From Amphimedon queenslandica (Eukaryota > Porifera > Demospongiae > Haplosclerida > Niphatidae): 64,000 bases of DNA. Location of the stretch: positions 132,130-196,129 of the forward strand of contig NW_003546333.1 of the NCBI RefSeq assembly GCF_000090795.2, given 5' to 3'. The notes under the pieces are model-generated. The model was not told the origin of the DNA, made no database searches, and saw only the letters and a program-made list of their open reading frames with translations. Each line of letters begins with the position of its first letter. The stretch's first letter is position 1. The translations under genes were made by a program, and so were the position numbers. Below, one piece after another: positions 1 to 12,000 of this stretch.

Positions 1-299
1 ATTAGAGGAGTTCGAAAGGGGTACAGATGTGTGTAAAAACGTGTTGAGTACAGCTAAGAAGCTGATGAAACTTCAAAACATTCATGAAAAGGTGCATTTA
101 AAAAGTTTGGTGGCTAACCTGAAAGCATTTTATTTAAAGATGCTGAAAGATGTGCAGAGATATTTTCTGTCCACGAAATTGGATAAACTTTGGGTTTTGT
201 TTCATGAGTTTACTGTTCGGGAAAGTATTAAACTTTGTAAAATATGGGACACCTTGCTTAATTTAAAGACACATGATTGATGTATTTTGGCAGTTGCTG

Positions 300-952
300 A
301 CGGAGAATTAATTTCTTGAAAGTGTAAAGTAGCTACAATCCAGTAGTACTAATTTAGATCCTCAAGTTAGATCCATAAGACAATTAAATGAAGTAGAAAA
401 GAATGCAATTCAATACACAGCAGGTTTTGTCATTAAAAAATTATTGAAGTATTGTCAAAAGAAATCACAGTTACAAGTTGAATTCAGCAGAGCATTGAAT
501 GAAATGGCATTGCAAGTTCAAGAAACTGATCAAAGAAAATACTATGAAGACACCACAACATGGGTGTCACTTGTGAACCGTGGAAGTCTTTTTCACATAG
601 GTCATTTAGTGATTGATTTGTTCGTAGCTATTGAAATGAAAATTGATAAAAAGTTATCAGCTATATTTCAAGGGTATGGCAAAGGCATTAAAGAAGTCAG
701 TAAGGAAAATATATTTTGGCAACTGATGATGCAGAAATTCAGACAGTTTGGACTTCAATCAATCTGTCTTCAGTAGAATATAAAAATGCTCAGCAAGAAC
801 TTCTTCGAGATATTTGCTTCCTGTGGGTTACTAGCATTGGTCACAGTAAGGTAAGACAGTTAAAAAACGAACTGAAGACAAGGCAGAAGAAACAAAGGGC
901 AAAAAATCACTAAGAAAGGAATTGGCTCAACCAACAGAGCAAACTGATTAAC
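300..952 (+). pseudogene. C-terminal part of an unclassified transposon-type protein
   Basis: Two overlapping frames (about 370-715, then 716-952) read as one protein end. I see a segment with YTAGFVIKKLLKYCQK, then WVSLVNRGSLFHIG leading into LFVAIEMKI, then FLWVTSIGHSKVRQLK and a basic tail KKSLRKEL before the stop at about 950. From memory this order (YxAGYVxxK, W..LVNRGGLF, LWVTIRG, basic tail) is common in lineage-expanded proteins of sponges and cnidarians that behave like transposon products; I cannot name the superfamily. One frame change near 715 and no matching N-terminus in the window mark it as a broken copy. A further short frame at 29-280 (LWVLFHEFTVRESIKL) may be an upstream part of the same protein. 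It points towards the minus-strand P-like element next to it, with about 80 bp between the two stops. Confidence 0.5.
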
Positions 953-1030
953 TAAGGAGCAGACACTCCACCAATGCACAATATTTATCAATTCATTATT
1001 CATGCATTTGTTAAATGAATCATTACTCAG

Positions 1031-3670
1031 TTAAAATTTAATTTTTCTCCTTGGGCGTTTGCATAGGGGTCTATTCAGTTCATCATAGTTATCAATAGAT
1101 AGGGGTCTTTTCTGCTTACGAACATTTCCACCACTAGTGCCAATTGCCAATGTACTCTGAATTCTAATAGCCTGTGTATTGTATAAAAATGTCCTGGAAT
1201 TGGGATTGTCATACTCCCTCCACGAGCTCTTTGCTGTCCAAAATGAGATTCAAGGGGATCCTGAGAGAAACGTTCAGACAAGAGAAAGGAGCCATTCTTT
1301 GTGTCAGCAAAAATTGAGTCAGTTCAACAAATGCTAGTACTATTAAAAATAATTTAAATTTGTATGGATAACCCATAAAAAAGATACCTGTAATTTTTAA
1401 CCCTTGCCTGGTTTCACGACTTAGCATCACCTTGTTCTTCTCTTCTTTGGTTAAATCATTTTGTACTTCAGTATAATTCTCCCATTCCTTAAGATAACCT
1501 AAGAAATCACTCTCCAGCCACTGAACACATGCAGTTAACACTACAAATCTATAATTTTTGTCAAATACTTCTAGTTTTGCATCATTGACTGTACAGTATG
1601 GTTCTAGGTCAGGCTTTCTCTTGTTTCTACCTTCCCCAAAATGACGTGTGTTTAGGCAAGCAAAGAATCTGTCAAACATACAACAAAACCTACCAGTTTC
1701 AGTGTAATCATCATTATTCATCATCTCAAATCCACATGTTACAGAATTACTTAGAACCTATTGAATAACTTTTAAATTGTAGTATATAATGATGTGCCTA
1801 GCTGCTAGATTCACCTTCATCTTAGAGTAAGATGTCAAATATAAATGGTCATATGTGAGGTGATGCCCAAGAAATAATCCAATATTACTTTCTTTATAGT
1901 CATATAGTGCTAACAATTGCTCCCACAATATATATTTTCCATTGATCTATAATTATAAATTAATAAAACTTTAATTCAATAGTTACTGTCATGTATCAGG
2001 TACCACCAGATTTTGATGAGAACCAACAGTTTGTTGTTGTTTTAATCAAGTGGGGTACATCAGAAATGAAATAAATGTATCTGTCCAAACTGTAGCGATT
2101 AGAAGCTTTATAATAAACTCCCTCTTTCAATTCATCTGGAACACTGAGGCCATTGAAAAATTTTCTGTTGGGCTTTGCCCCATCCTTTGTTTATCACCTG
2201 AAAATTATGTGTAAGCTTTGTTACATAATTTGTATTACATGTATACTTTCAGATTGGATTCTTCTAATCTCCTTATGGCTTCCCATACTATCCAGTAAAG
2301 TTTATCAGCTGTTATACCTTTAAATTTAAATCACACTTTCAGAATAGAAATACACTTGATACCTTTTGTTGGAAAGCTTGCATAAGGATATTTTAACATG
2401 AAAAAAATCCCCATCACCATTAAAGTTAACATATCAGTAGCCACATATTCATGACCTTTGCCATTGCTGGTGTCATCCTCCTGTGACTGTAATTGAGTGT
2501 TGATGTCACCAAAATTAACAAATCAGTGAAGGAATTTACCAGTCTTATCTTAAACAAGATCTTGTTTTATTTTCATTTCGTCTATGAACAAATAAATTAT
2601 TCAACAAAATGACATGTAATATATAACCTTTCTTCAAGATTCTTGATGTTTGATTCTGTTGCTAATAAGTTGTCAATTGCATTGTGAAAACCTTGCTCAG
2701 CATGCAACCAATACGTGTAATCATTGAGGGTTCTCCTTGTAGGTATTTGTACTCCAGAATCTAGCAATATTTCGTACGCTTTGGAAGACACTCTTAAAAT
2801 ATTGAGAAACCATCCCACAAAATTAGGATGCCATTTAATAGCCTTTTTGTGTTTCATTTGGAAGTAGATACATGTAAATGTTATGGAATACATGCTGTTC
2901 CCAAAAAATTCTATGCAAATCTGATTGTGGCAATGCAGAGATGTCATCACTGTGTACTTTAATAGATTCCCTAACTTTATCCTCCAATTCCTTACTAAGC
3001 TCAATTGCATTAGTCATTCCAGATTCCCTTAACTGCTTCTTCATCCTTCTAATTCTTTGCTCATGTATCCCAATACAAATTTTCATTTTACTAAGTGCAG
3101 CTAGTTCTTTTGGTGTCTTCATGTTCCTACAGAAAACAAATATATATCATTATTATTGTTAACTACATGTAGATGTTCTTGTGCATCACTTTTCATAAAT
3201 ACTGCATGACTGTATACAAATATTTGTAAAGTGACCTGAAACTAGTATGACTAAAACTGGTATTGTTAGCTATTCTACGTTTGTGACACAATGCCTTTAA
3301 CGTATTATGATACGAAGAACATTCCATGCATCGCTTCATAGGTTCGTATTAAATAGCAAACAAACGTTTGGAAGAACGAACAGTGGCAGCAAATTTCCTA
3401 GCCTCTTCAGTAACACAAGCGTTACTGTCTAAGGAAGCCATGAACTCCTTTTTATGAGAAAAAATTGACCATTCTTTTATGATTTCGCTAAAATACTGTT
3501 TATCAGGATTTCCAGGGCAAATGAATAAAAGACCAAGTCTCTCCAGTATCAGTTGAACTGCACCGGCATCAACTGTGTGAAATGTCAGCAAGTGATTTGA
3601 TTTTCGATGGATTGAGTAAGTGGCCATTGATATGAACTTCCCATTTCTTACTTGTGTTATAGACAATAAG
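1031..3670 (-). mobile_element. Decayed P/THAP9-like DNA transposon (transposase remnant, copy 1)
   Basis: On the minus strand, blocks of a P/THAP9-like transposase lie in the right order. An N-terminal block has LLFICPGNPDK and CMECSSYHNTLKALCHK. Next come a helical region with FWEQ (about 2900), IKWHPNFVGWFLNI with SGVQIPTRRTLNDYTYW (about 2690-2850), a catalytic-core region around 2030-2500 (VMGIFFMLKYPYASFPTKGI, DVPHLIKTTTNCW), YSKMKVNLAARH (about 1800), FDRFFACLNTRHFGEGRNKR (about 1660), and a C-terminus with FSQDPLESHFGQQRARGG (about 1230) and a Lys/Arg-rich tail ending at 1031. The blocks fall in different frames with several stops; some switches may be small introns but others look like true breaks, so I call it inactive. 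No zinc-binding THAP domain was found upstream and no terminal inverted repeats were seen, so its ends are unknown. A very basic stretch (KRSNSGKGKRSKKDS, about 3900-3955) may be its linker. Confidence 0.75.
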
Positions 3671-4951
3671 AGAGCGAGTTACAAGTAAGGGTGGACAATG
3701 CTCTCACTTGTTGTATGTAACTTGACACAGTAGAATATCTGAATTAGTACAAGAGACATCTAACCAGTCTGATAAAATGTTTAATTGATTTGCTACTTGA
3801 TTTGGCTGCTCTGTTCCTTGCACTTTTGCTTTATTATGCTACACATTATATTGTAGATGATAATTATTATAGGTAATAGTAATTTACCTGTCCTTTGCGA
3901 TACTGTCCTTTTTGCTCCTTTTTCCTTTTCCACTGTTACTCCTTTTTCTAATATTAAAAAGTTTGTTCATTAATAGATCAAAATGAAACAAGTATTCCAT
4001 TGCTAAACCCATATACTACTACTAATTGACATGTCTACTATGAATTGCCATTGACACATTGTCCCTAACATTTTTTATCCTGAGTGAATGCGTTAATAAA
4101 ATGGTGCTCTACTGAACAGTATTTACATTTTTACAACTAGCAAAGTGGCATGTAAAGTCCAAATTTTTACATAGAAAGATGCTAAATAAGGTGGGGAATC
4201 AAGAATAAGCGACAAAAGTGGAGTAAAAACAATGAGATTCTGGTGAATGTGAAAAAACCTCCAAATTTGGCACAAAACAAGATAAAGAAAAAGTTTTTTG
4301 CCCAAAAAACATCTGAGGCCCAATGATGCTCTTACAAAAGCAACATGGCTCTCTCGTTCTTTTAAAACAAAAAAGTTTGTAATTAACAACAAAAGCAAGT
4401 TCACACCTCTTTTCACAAGGGCTTTGGTCCGCCATCACAGTAACTCTGATTGTATCATGCTTGTGACGCCACTCCCATTGTTTATATGTGAGTGTTGGAA
4501 TGTTTCTTATCCCGGTACGTATATATAATCTATAGTCTACTCTAGATGATGTTGCTTCTTTAAAGAAAAATGTAGTCAGAGAGGGGTTTTGGTATCAAAT
4601 TGAGTTACATTAACTCTCAAAGAAGAAAAGGACCAGTTCTAGTTAGGCTTGATCGAGTTAATGGGTCTTTTGGCACTACAAGAAGGCGCTGGAAATGCTG
4701 TCTCACTTGCTGCTTTAGTCGGGAAAGAGGATCATTTAGAGGCTCTGTCACATGACACTAGTTATGTTCAATACTTCCTGTAGGTATAATGTGTTTGAAA
4801 TTAGTGTTACTATAAAAAATAAGGTACGGGTGATGGGGACAAAGAGCAGCCATTTTGTGCATGGATATAAGATTGGCTATTGGGATGCACATGTTGGTGA
4901 GTATTGTATGGTTGACCGAAGGGTGATCAATTACAGTCAGGTATTATTTGC
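3671..4951. other. No clear gene
   Basis: The only support for coding is the basic minus-strand stretch near 3900-3955 and a Cys-rich minus-strand reading frame at 4199-4438 (MMADQSPCEKRCELAF, eight or so cysteines). The latter could be a lost first exon of the P-like transposase upstream but does not fit the THAP C2CH spacing. No inverted repeats, RNA gene or CpG-like promoter were seen. Confidence 0.4.
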
Positions 4952-5034
4952 TATTATTATTATTATTATTATTATTATTACTTATTATAATAATTATCAA
5001 AATTACATTTATTATTATTACTATTATTATTATA
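4952..5034. repeat. (ATT)n microsatellite, interrupted
   Basis: Two ATT runs (4952-4980 and about 5007-5034) are separated by a degenerate TA-rich spacer. Long reading frames across it on either strand are artefacts of the triplet repeat. Confidence 0.95.
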
Positions 5035-5324
5035 GTATAAGTCATGTGATTTGTGCTGAATTTCAATGCAATGATAGTTGAGTCCTGTAATCGTAACTTA
5101 AAATTATTATTAGATACAGAAGTAAGTATAATGTGTAATGTAAAGTAATCATACATTAATTGGCATTGATATTGTTTAGGCTCGTACTAGCATAGACTTG
5201 TGCTGGTATATTGCCATCACAGTACTGCCATATTCTGATGGGCATTACTTGGTACATTTCGGAAGATATACACAATTACAGGAAGCTTCTCACTATTCCT
5301 ATATTCATTCAACTCTTATTGTAC

Positions 5325-5390
5325 ATATTTAGTAATTTAGAATAATATATTTAGTAATTTAGAATAATATATTTAGTAATTTAGAATAAT
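5325..5390. repeat. Three tandem copies of a 22-bp unit
   Basis: The unit ATATTTAGTAATTTAGAATA plus AT is repeated exactly three times at 5325-5346, 5347-5368 and 5369-5390. Identity between copies implies a recent slippage or duplication event. Confidence 0.95.
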
Positions 5391-6778
5391 ATAATTTTTG
5401 TATTTCCTACTTCCAGTGGATCCTTGAATGTTGCAACTGCTACCAGTACTAGGATCTGATTTAGACCAAGTAGGGGACTTTTACTGTGACCACCTCTACT
5501 TGATGAGGGTGGCTGCTAATTGGTAGTGGGCAAGGCCTTCTGGTCTCAGTGGTGGCAAATCCTGGGCTGGTTTTTTATGTAGTATTGAGCACTATTCCAT
5601 TGCCACTATCACTTATAGCCTGCCTGACAGCATTATCGATCATGTTTGTTAGGCTGTTGGCAGATTTTCAGAATATACAATATAAATATCTGATAATAAT
5701 ATAAAAAATTATTACTTCAAGTCAATTATGCCATTTTTCTTCTTGCCATGCTTTCTACCTGTGCTTGTAGGTTAACTCACTCACCTTTACTAATTTTAAT
5801 GTCTTTATAATGCATTTTGCTAGTGATTTAGCCATGGTAAGAACAGTGCCAGTGTGGGAGCCATTTTGTTATTCTCAAATGTGGCTACCATATTTTGCCC
5901 AAGGCACCTCCTTTTATACTGTGGTTGATGGAAGCGATTTCATGATGTTGTGTGAATAGTTTTGTAGTGCACCTTCTTTAAGACGCTTTTTTTCCAATAA
6001 TTGATTTGTCTGTACCTTGCACCCCTTCCTCTTTGAGGGGCTGTAACTAAGCAAACATAAAGTGGATGGAGCAGAAACCTTCGCAACTGGGACGAGCAAA
6101 GATTGCTTTACAACTGGGTACATATATCTAAAAATTGATATTTTGCGCCAAAAGGGAACCTTTTGTCAATTATGTTCACATTTTCTTCCTTTTTTCAAAT
6201 TCCTTTAGTTGATTCTGCTAGTACTGACGCTGATAAAGCTCTTTTAATCACTTTTCTATTCTGTTTTCTCATAGACTGTGCGTGATACTTCTTTAATGCC
6301 TATAACTGAATCGGAGGTTTGTATCAATGCTATTTCAATTACAGTGGATAATGTGTACAATACTCTAATTAGTTTGAATCCATCCAAGTGTAAGGTTTTT
6401 TGACTGATTCATGATTCATTGTGATTATTGATTATCAATTATTATTAATCATTAGTTCTCATTGTTATTCATGAGTGCATTCTGTATATAAGAGAGTAAT
6501 TTTTGTGAGCGATTGTGGCACTGGGTTGAGTGTGTGAGTTATTCAGTCAATGGGAGATATTGTGCCTGTGGCACTCTCTATCTTAATTTGATATTGTTAT
6601 TTGAACCAGTAAAGCTGGTATTATTTGATTTGAAAGATTCTATTGAAATATATTTCTTCAAAAATTGATAGCAAGCCCGGCATTGGTAAGCTAACTAGTG
6701 CATCCTGAGCTAAGCTGACTACTATGGAAGCAGCTATAGACCACCTAGGCACTAAGAATATTTTGTATAAATTATTTA
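5391..6778. other. No gene recognised
   Basis: No credible reading frame. Around 6480-6780 there is a TATA-type box (TGTATATAAGAGAG, about 6482), a GT-rich segment and then a short frame starting MEAAIDHLG. This is the general look of a promoter followed by a leader, possibly the far end of the BEL/Pao fossil that begins downstream, but I could not prove a long terminal repeat. Confidence 0.35.
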
Positions 6779-7064
6779 TGGTAGCCACCAACGATTAAAT
6801 TTACTGATGGCAAGAAGCTCTCCACATCAAAGGCAGATCAAAGCCCAAGGTGCTGAAATGAAGCATAGCAAAAAATATGTGGCATCAAATGTTACCTGGT
6901 TTATATGATGTAGTCTGGCCTCCATACTTTCCATAAATGCTGTTTCTAAGCATGTAGTACCTTGTAGCGCTCAGGAAAATGGCAAAGTGGTGTCACCACC
7001 TTTAATTTTCTTTTGATCTCAAGGCCTTCTTGCCGTCAGTAATTTACATCGTGGGTGGATACCA
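6779..7064. mobile_element. MITE, 286 bp, TA target duplication
   Basis: About 40 bp of terminal inverted repeat can be matched by eye. The left end TGGTAGCCACCAACGATTAA pairs with the complement of the right end, TGGTATCCACCCACGATGTA. Both continue with ACTGAYGGCAAGAAG. The element is flanked by TA at 6777-6778 and 7065-7066. No coding capacity. Size, TIR and TA duplication fit a Tc1/mariner-type non-autonomous element (inference). Confidence 0.85.
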
Positions 7065-7261
7065 TATAGGAAAATTTTATTTACTATGAATGAATAACAT
7101 TACTGTAATTATATTGATTGAAAATAATTTTAGCGCCTAGAAGGTCTATATAGACTGACTGGACAACATCCTCAAATCTGTAGAGAAGACGCCGTTACAA
7201 TTTGGTCCACACTGATCCGGATTACTGACTGAGCGGCCTAGGATCTGGAACAATAATAGCT

Positions 7262-7821
7262 TTGTCTGGCCACCCAAACCCAACCCCTGCTGGAGAAGGG
7301 TCTGGTACAATGCTTAACAAGACATTGTGCAGAAGGAAGCCATGAAATAGTTATTTATTAATTTTAATAATAGTTAAAAGCATGTGTTGATGATAATAGA
7401 GGATGCTTTTGAGTGCTATGATCAAAGTTCTTAGGAGAATGAGCTATTTGCCACTAAAAGAGGAACAAAATGACTTGCTTAACATGAGTCCGAATCATGT
7501 TCCATCATTTCAACAATTGTTGCCTCGAATCATCGAGAGAATACTGCCCCGACTAAGACTAGGAAGGACAGAAACCCTAGTTAGTGTGTCTGGAGCTCTT
7601 CTTATGGCCTGGTTTCCACAGTCAGTGCTCTTGTTATTTCAATACAACACGCCATTTTTAAACTTAACGATAACTACAATGAATATTTATTAAAATAATG
7701 ACATCATTATGACAAACTGAAACTTGATTGGTCACGTTGGATTTCTGACGGCTGCACAAAGTCTTGTTAAGCATTGTACCAGACCCTTCTCCCACAGGGG
7801 TTGGGTCTGGGTGGCCAGACT
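7262..7821. mobile_element. Inverted-repeat element, about 560 bp, 10-bp target duplication
   Basis: Near-identical 69-bp inverted repeats lie at 7264-7332 and 7752-7820 (about four mismatches), beginning GTCTGGCCACCCARACCCAA. The direct repeat AATAATAGCT flanks the element (7252-7261 and 7822-7831). A 9-10 bp duplication with long TIRs is typical of the Mutator (MULE) superfamily, so a non-autonomous MULE is the likeliest class. The middle contains an open frame on + (7403-7693, about 96 codons, with RRMSYLPLKEEQNDLLNM and LLPRIIERILPRLRLGR) that I do not recognise; it could be chance or captured host sequence. Removing the element rejoins the leader of the BEL/Pao fossil region. Confidence 0.8.
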
Positions 7822-9035
7822 AATAATAGCTGGTAGTAACTCTGCTGTGACGGTCTGAATACAGTCCTGAAGTTGCGGCCTTTGTAGAGTACCTCCTGAG
7901 GGAGTGCTGAGTCCGTTCTTCCAGTTACTGCAATACGGAAAGGGCTGGTTTATTGAATACTTACCTGTTGCTTTACGCCACATTTTCACTTTTTTGTAAA
8001 ATTAAAATTGTATTGTTGCATGTGCGTGGACTCGTGATGGGTCTTATAGTTGTTTTGTTGTTTTAGTGTTAAGTATACTTTGCCTACTGCCTCTGTCTGA
8101 GAATTCCTTTTTTGTCTAATAATGGTGGATCTTGCTGCTCTGAAGAGAACTCGAGGTGGACATTGTGTGACAGCCACTCGAAGGGTAAAAGAGGTGTGAA
8201 AATCTCTGTGCTGTGTCCCCTGGGCCAGATGAAATCAAAGTTGGGAAATTAAAGCATGGCTTCAGGATATCTTGGATTTACTTAAAGAAATTTGATGAAC
8301 ATATTTTGCCTCTTGTTGATCCGGGAGTTTTGGATAAGGAGATTGAAGATTCGGAGCCAATCAAAGATGAGCTGTTCCTTGCCATGTCTACAGTTGATCG
8401 TGCTCTCTTGACATTGCCACTTCATACCCCCGCTAGTACAAGTACATCAAGTCCTGTCAGACCTCTTGTTGTTTCTGCCAAACTGCCTAAGTTCACGTTA
8501 ATGTCTTTTAATAGGAGCCTAGTTGTATGGACCCCTTTTTTGGGATTCCTTCAAGTCCGCCATTCATGATAATTCCAGCTAGGTAAAAATTGATAATTTT
8601 TCTTATTTGCAGTCTTTATTGGAAGGTAAAGCCCAGGAAACTATTGCAGGCTTTGCCCTTGCTGATGCCAACTATTCTACCGCAGTTGAGTTATTGGAGA
8701 AGAGATTTGACAAGGAGAGGATCACTGCCGCTTATGTAGATTTACTGATGAGCCTTGATAAAATTTCTTCTGATCATCACATTTTCGAGCTTCGTTGCCT
8801 CTATGACAAGACTGAGTATACAATAAGGAGTCTACCTGCCTTGGCAGTACCTGTGGACTGATATAGCACATTGCTGGCTCCTGTGTTCGTAACATAGCTT
8901 CCATCTGACCTCAGACTTGCCATTGCCTGAAAAGTTCCAGCAGATGATTGGAACATGTCACAGGGCTGGCTGCCTCCACTAATATTGGCAAGTGCTTGAC
9001 TGGCACGCAAGTTCACAAGAAGAGATATAGACTTA

Positions 9036-12000
9036 ACAATCTTTTAAAGACAAAACTGTGTCTCTCTTACTCCACCTCTACAAAAATTAATAATGGAAAT
9101 AATAAGTAACACACAATAGTCATAATCTCTCTTTATGACAATTCCCCCATAAGAGCTGACCACGGCTCGAATAATAATAATAATAATAGAATAATAAGAA
9201 CAATAATAATAATAATAACAATAACAATAATAATTACAGAAATGATAGCCACAACAAACATGAACAGCAACAATAATAATAAATAACACATGCTAATAAC
9301 AAATATTACAGAAATAGAATAATGTACATACACATATTAATAACATTACACCAATGACAATAAAAGTGTATGCATGTAGAACTAGTTATCTGTTTTACTT
9401 ACAAGACTGACGCCTTCCTAACCAACTCGTATCGGGGATTTCCTTTGGATAAAGGGAGATACGTTCCAGATTGACTCTAATAGTCGGATCCTTAGGTCTA
9501 TTTTCCGGTCTAACTGTCACTCCATTGGGATGGGTCTGTATCACTCGGTAAGTGATGGAAAGCCAATTTCCTCATCTTTCCGGTAGTCTTGTTGGGTTTA
9601 AGGGCCATTACCCTGTCACCTAATTTAATTGGGTTGACATGAGCACTCTTGTCTCTTTGCATTTTCTGTGCTTGTTGAGCTTTATCAATACAAGTCCCTG
9701 CTACCTCCCAAGCTTCAGTCAGACTTGTCATTAGCTCCATCTTGTAGTCAGTGACGTCTACCATGTATGGCGTTGTCTTTGTTGATAGCGCATCTTCTGG
9801 TAAACAGCATCCCTTCCATATCACAAGAAGAAGGGGGATTTAGCCATACTCTCTTGACACTTAGTGCGGTTGGCGAACAACAGTTTTGGTAGGTACTCAT
9901 CACAATTGTCTCCATATTGGAAAATATATTTGGCAATCATAGCTCTGAATGTTTGATTCATGTTCTCTACCAAACCTTCTGTTTGTGGATGGCTGGCTGT
10001 GGTGTTTATCTTCTGAATACCAGTTAGAGTATATACTTCGCATCAAATCAGATAGGAGATTGCCAAGTTTCCTACAGTTTCGCTAGTCTGGTCCTTTGTA
10101 GGAAAAGCCTTCACCCACTTCGTGAGATAATCAACAAACACAACCACATACTTATTGCCGTGGATAGTCAGTGGTAGTTCCATGATATCCACTCCTACTT
10201 GGTGAAATGGCCCACCAACTGGGATGGGCAGGAGGTGTGGTTTCATTTTCATTCCAGCACCATTATACGTCGCACAAGTGAGACATCCCTTGCAGTGTGT
10301 TGGTACATTCCCTTCCACCAATACCGCTTTGTTAGAGTCTTATTAACTGAGCGAGATGAGAAGTGACCAGCAAAAGTACCACTGTGAAAATTCTTAAGTA
10401 GCTTCTCTCTCTAGAAAGGGCACACACAACCGAAGCGGACTACCATCCTTCTTTTCACAGTAAAGCAATACACCTTCAACCAACACAAAATTAAGTTCAT
10501 GATTACCTCTTTCCAGTGAAGTCATAATAGGTCCAAACTCCTCATCTTCCTTCTGGTTCCTTATTAGCTTAGTCATATCACCATCTGTTGTTACTGTAGC
10601 AATTTGGAGTGAGTCATTAGTCCCTGCTTGAAGAGGAGCATGTGACAATGCGTCAGCATTTGAATTCTGCCTACCCAGTCAATAACATATGTCCAAATCA
10701 TACTCCAACACAACTTGACTCCACCTAGCCACTAGTGTGTTTAGCATGTATGAGTGACTTGACTGGTGAATGGTCAGTGTAGACAGTAGTCTTATGTCAA
10801 CAGAGATAGGCCCTGAAGTGCTTCAATGCCCAGACAACTCCCAATGCCTCAAGTTCAGTAATTCCATAGTTTTGTCATGTTTAGACACAGTTCGACGAGC
10901 ATAAGCAACTGGATGGCATACTCCATCCTCATTTGACTGCTCTAAGACTGCTCCATGTCACTCACCACTAACATCAGTGTGTAGAATGAAAAGGTTAAAG
11001 AAATCAGGGTGAGCCAGTACAGGCGGGGAAGTCAATAAGTCTTTTAATTTTTGAAAGCTAGCTGAGAAGCCCCTGTCGTCTGAAACGGTACATTCTTCTT
11101 CAGCAGCTGATGTAGTAGGGAAGCAATTCTAGCAAAACCAGGCACAAATTTATGATAATAACTGCATAGTCCAAAGAATCCCCTCAACAGCTTCACACAA
11201 GTTGGCGTGGGAAACAGTTTAATGGCGTCAATCTTCCCAGAGTTTGGTCGCACTCCCTCAGCTGATACGGCGTGTCCCAAACACTCTATTTTGGGCAATG
11301 CCAGCTTGCACTTCTGATAGTGTGGCTTCAGTCCATACTTCTCCAGTCTTCCAAATATTTCCTTCAGGTGTAATCTGTGCTCATTAAAATTTCTAGAAAA
11401 AATTAAGATATCACCAATGTAAACATTACAGTAGCTACTCAGTCCAAACAGTATCTTCTGCATCAACCTCTGGAATGTGGCAGGGGCATTGCAAAGACCG
11501 AAGGGCATGACCTCAAACTGGAATAGACCTTCATGAGTAACAAATGCAGTCTTCTCTTCAGACTCAGGACGGACCGGAATTTGCCAGTATCCACTACTGG
11601 CATCAAAGGTAGAGAAAACACACTTCCCCTGGAGTTGGTAAAGTAGATCGTCAATCCGGGGGAGAGGGAAAACATCTTTATGGGTGACTGCATTTATACA
11701 TTGGTAATCCAAACAAAAGCACAGACCACCATCTTTCTTCCTTACAATCACCACCGGACTTGCCCATGGGCTTGTCAATTTCATGATGATCCCTCCATCT
11801 AACATCTCTTTCACCATTGCTGTGATTGTATTCCACAGAGCAAAGGGTAATTCTTGGGCTGCTACTTTAATCGGACAACCGTCTCCAGTGTTGATACTGT
11901 GCTCCACCCTTTCATCGATCCCTTTTCCATCTCCAATGAGAAAATGTGATGATACTTGAGTACACAATCCAGAATTGGTTGTGGTATCTTCGATCCATTC

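Noticed and set aside
4944-5156. Asn/Ile-rich frame on minus over the ATT run
   Set aside because: Pure microsatellite translation.
6400-6778. A complete 5' LTR for the BEL/Pao fossil
   Set aside because: A TATA-like box and leader-like sequence are present, but no second copy exists in the window to prove a terminal repeat.
9044-9333. Ile/Val/Tyr-rich minus frames
   Set aside because: Microsatellite inside a Ty3 end repeat.
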